From Acetobacteraceae bacterium (lineage in GTDB: Bacteria; Pseudomonadota; Alphaproteobacteria; Acetobacterales; Acetobacteraceae), in NCBI GenBank assembly GCA_027482245.1, contig JAIXWG010000031.1, positions 1 to 64,000 on the forward strand: a DNA stretch of 64,000 nucleotides, given 5' to 3'. Under the pieces are notes generated by a model. That model saw nothing but the letters and a program-made list of their open reading frames with translations. It was not told the DNA's origin and did not search any database. A program made the translations under genes and the position numbers. Position 1 is the first letter of the stretch. Each line of letters begins with the position of its first letter. Positions 62,211-64,000 of the stretch are shown in pieces.

Positions 62211-62247
62211 CCCTCCCCCGCGCTTGCGGGGGAGGGTCGGGGTGGGG
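62211..62247. repeat. GC palindromic repeat, family B, copy 3
   Basis: CCCTCCCCCGC (62211-62221), loop GCTT, GCGGGGGAGGG (62226-62236), then TCGGGGTGG. Practically identical to 4688-4722. Confidence 0.85.
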
Positions 62248-62283
62248 GTCCGCTCCCGCTACGGGCCCCGCAGCCGCACCCCC

Positions 62284-62625
62284 CTATTCCGGCAGCACCG
62301 ACGTATCCAGCGGCAGCACCGCCCCCATCCACAGCGCATGCGCCGTGTGGTCGGCGCGCTGGCGCCCGGTTTCCGGATGCACCAGCACCGTCAGCCCCGC
62401 CCGGTTCAGCGCGATGAAGGGCACGAGGTGCGGGAACAGCGCCGCGGGAAAGGCCACCTGGTACATGGCGGTCGGGTGCGGGCCGACCGGCACGTCATGC
62501 CAGCGTCCCAGCACCGCCGCCGGGAAGCGCTCCGCGATGGCATCCCGCAGCGTGGCTGCGTCGCCCCGCGTCGTCGCGGGATCGTAGTAGATATGGGCGT
62601 GCCAGCCCGTGATCGCCGTTTCCAT
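62284..62625 (-). CDS. DOPA 4,5-dioxygenase family protein
   Basis: 113 residues, usual length for the bacterial family. It has WHAHIYYDPATTRGDAATLR at the N-terminus with HxH, PTAMYQVAF, and VHPETGRQRADHTAHALWMG containing further His ligands. Plant and fungal relatives cleave DOPA rings; the bacterial role is unclear. ATG 62625 is the start of conserved sequence. Confidence 0.9.
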   Translation of the reverse strand: METAITGWHAHIYYDPATTRGDAATLRDAIAERFPAAVLGRWHDVPVGPHPTAMYQVAFPAALFPHLVPFIALNRAGLTVLVHPETGRQRADHTAHALWMGAVLPLDTSVLPE

Positions 62626-62654
62626 GGACGCTGGCTCCCCGATACCCCGGACGC

Positions 62655-62692
62655 AAAAAGGCGCCGCACCCCGCATCCGGGGTGGCGGCGCC
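62655..62692 (-). terminator. Rho-independent terminator
   Basis: On the minus strand GGCGCCGC-C-ACCCC pairs with GGGGTGCGGCGCC (one bulged base), followed by TTTTTGCG. It ends the oxidase subunit IV transcript. Confidence 0.9.
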
Positions 62693-62735
62693 ATTCAAGC
62701 GCGGCGGCAGCGGCCTGTCAGGCCGCCAGCACCCA

Positions 62736-62897
62736 TCAGGCGATGAAGATCGCCATCAGGACCAGGATGGCCACGGCCGCACCGACGCCCCAGGTCGTGC
62801 CCTTCATGAAGCCGTCATAGAAGGAGGTACGCTCGGCCATGATGTCCTCGGCCTTCACCTCGACCATCTCATAGGCGGCGGGGGCGTGGTCAGCCAT
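62736..62897 (-). CDS. aa3-type cytochrome c oxidase subunit IV
   Basis: 53 residues: a short soluble N-terminus (MADHAPAAYEMVEVKAEDIM), then one transmembrane helix (GVGAAVAILVLMAIFI). This matches the small subunit IV of alphaproteobacterial aa3 oxidases. A strong terminator follows it, so it is an independent unit or the end of the purine transcript. Confidence 0.88.
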   Translation of the reverse strand: MADHAPAAYEMVEVKAEDIMAERTSFYDGFMKGTTWGVGAAVAILVLMAIFIA

Positions 62898-62917
62898 GGG
62901 GGATCCTTCGTTGAGCG

Positions 62918-63604
62918 TCAGCCTTCGGCCGCCCTTGTAGAAAGCGCGGCCCAGCCGGGCAAGGGGTTCGCCAGGGCGTCCGCCGCGCCGGGGGTGTCGA
63001 TATGCGCGACCTCCCCCTCCACCCGCACCCGCCCCGCCGCCAGCCAGGCCAGCGCGGCCGGGTAGATCCGGTGCTCCTGCGCCAGCACGCGCGCGCCGAG
63101 CGTCGCCTCCGTATCCCCCGCCAGCACCGGCACGGCGGCCTGGGCCAGGATCGGGCCCTCATCCACGCCGTGCCGCACCAGATGGACGGTGCAGCCATGC
63201 AGCCGGACGCCGGCCGCCAGCGCGCGGGCATGCGTATCCAGCCCGCGAAAGCTCGGCAGCAGGGACGGGTGGATGTTGATCAGCCGGTCATGCCAGCGGC
63301 CGACGAAGCCCTCCGTCAGCACCCGCATGAAGCCGGCCAGCGCCACCAGCCCGATCCCGTGCTCGGCCAGCACGGCCTCCATCGCCACCTCGAACCCCGC
63401 CCGGTCGCCCTTGAAGGCGCGGCTTTCGACGACGGCGGTCGGGATACCCGCCGCGCGGGCGCGCTCCAGCCCCCCCGCATCGGCCTTGTTGGACAGCACG
63501 AGGGCGATCCGCGCGGGGTAGGCGGGATCGGCGGCGGCATCCAGCAGCGCCGCCATGTTGCTGCCGCGGCCGGAGATCAGGACCGCGGTCGGAACCCGGG
63601 CCAT
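62918..63604 (-). CDS. purN: Phosphoribosylglycinamide formyltransferase
   Basis: 228 residues. It has VLISGRGSNMAAL at the N-terminus, and the catalytic Asn-His region in LINIHPSLLPSFRG with the Asp in GVDEGPIL. It transfers a formyl group from formyl-tetrahydrofolate in purine synthesis. Its ATG overlaps the purM stop by one base. Confidence 0.96.
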   Translation of the reverse strand: MARVPTAVLISGRGSNMAALLDAAADPAYPARIALVLSNKADAGGLERARAAGIPTAVVESRAFKGDRAGFEVAMEAVLAEHGIGLVALAGFMRVLTEGFVGRWHDRLINIHPSLLPSFRGLDTHARALAAGVRLHGCTVHLVRHGVDEGPILAQAAVPVLAGDTEATLGARVLAQEHRIYPAALAWLAAGRVRVEGEVAHIDTPGAADALANPLPGWAALSTRAAEG

Positions 63605-64000
63605 CAGCCCGGCCAGCCGGCGCCCAGGTTGTCGATCCTGACGGAGGCCGCGCCCTCGCCGGCTTCCAGCGCGCCGATGCGGAACACGGTCTCGCCGGCT
63701 TCCGTCAGCATGGCCGTCGCGGCGTCAGCGTCCTCGGCCGCCACCACCAGCACCATGCCGAGCCCGCAATTGAAGACGCGCAGCATCTCCTCCGCCGCCA
63801 CGTTGCCGGCCCGCGCCAGCCAGGCGAAGACGGGGGGCACGGTCCAGGCGCCGGCATCCAGCGCGGCGACGATGCCGGCCGGCAGCACGCGGGGCAGGTT
63901 GCCGGGCAGGCCGCCGCCGGTGATGTGCGCCGCCGCCTTCAGCTTCCCCGCCTTGTGCAGGGCGAGCACCGGCTTCACGTAGATGCGCGTCGGCGCCAGC
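63604..64000 (-). CDS. purM: Phosphoribosylformylglycinamidine cyclo-ligase, C-terminal part
   Basis: The reading frame is open to the window edge, so the 5' part is missing. Visible residues include APTRIYVKPVLALHKAGKLK, AAAHITGGGLPGNLPRVLP and EEMLRVFNCGLGMVLVV, all typical of the PurM C-terminal half. It makes AIR in purine synthesis and is coupled to purN. Confidence 0.95.
   Translation of the reverse strand, partial: LAPTRIYVKPVLALHKAGKLKAAAHITGGGLPGNLPRVLPAGIVAALDAGAWTVPPVFAWLARAGNVAAEEMLRVFNCGLGMVLVVAAEDADAATAMLTEAGETVFRIGALEAGEGAASVRIDNLGAGWPG

Noticed and set aside
62284..62625. DOPA dioxygenase family protein as the missing ring-cleavage enzyme for the gallate-type genes
   Set aside because: It belongs to a different family from LigAB or GalA, lies among housekeeping genes and has no link to the cluster.

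Overview
The window is GC-rich alphaproteobacterial DNA. The gene content suggests a Roseomonas-like member of the Acetobacteraceae: many orphan TctC/Bug solute-binding proteins, an aa3-type oxidase subunit IV, DUF4167 and DUF1178 proteins, and the order rodZ-like, ispG, hisS, prfA, prmC. The taxonomic label is inferred from content and was not tested by any search. No rRNA, tRNA, CRISPR array, phage or transposase gene was recognised.

The first 42 kb is mostly accessory catabolism. It opens with two family 5 ABC solute-binding proteins without permeases (329-3566) and a TctC protein. A minus-strand run (4757-12640) follows: two SDR dehydrogenases, a ThDP enzyme, a 2-hydroxyacid dehydrogenase and three TctC proteins. 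Then comes a nitrogen-ring gene set (12732-19842): amidase, cyanuric acid hydrolase/barbiturase family enzyme, OPRT-like enzyme, M20 amidohydrolase, ornithine cyclodeaminase-like protein, and a PyrK/PyrD pair. Next is a Rieske oxygenase cassette (19907-25220) with reductase, ferredoxin, TctC protein and a PdxA/TphB-like dehydrogenase, organised like terephthalate clusters. After a LysR gene there is a cluster (26599-36235) holding GalB-like, LigI-like and RraA-like proteins, that is, lower protocatechuate/gallate 4,5-cleavage functions. It also holds a CoA-transferase, a FAS1-like dehydratase and three more TctC proteins. A tannase-family gene (40279-41919) could feed gallate into it. No ring-cleavage dioxygenase for that pathway is in the window.

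From about 36 kb the content becomes mainly housekeeping: two chemoreceptors (one ending in a PilZ-like domain), an HtrA-like protease, radC, map, a cysteine-dioxygenase-like protein with a four-domain rhodanese, comF, a glutaredoxin, ubiG, lysC, a rodZ-like gene, ispG, hisS, prfA, prmC, purN and the 3' part of purM.

Three otherwise intact reading frames are each cut by one in-frame TAG: a SnoaL-like protein (5582-6040), a ParE/RelE-type toxin (51507-51806) and a HepT/HEPN toxin (57734-58090). In both toxin-antitoxin modules the antitoxin frame is intact and the toxin is truncated. TAG is also the normal stop of many genes here, and an intact RF1 is encoded in the window, so recoding is unlikely.

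Several GC-rich palindromic repeat families lie between genes. Four AT-richer or strongly dyadic sites stand out as candidate operators: 19879-19905, 34780-34814, 40208-40234 and 43220-43244.
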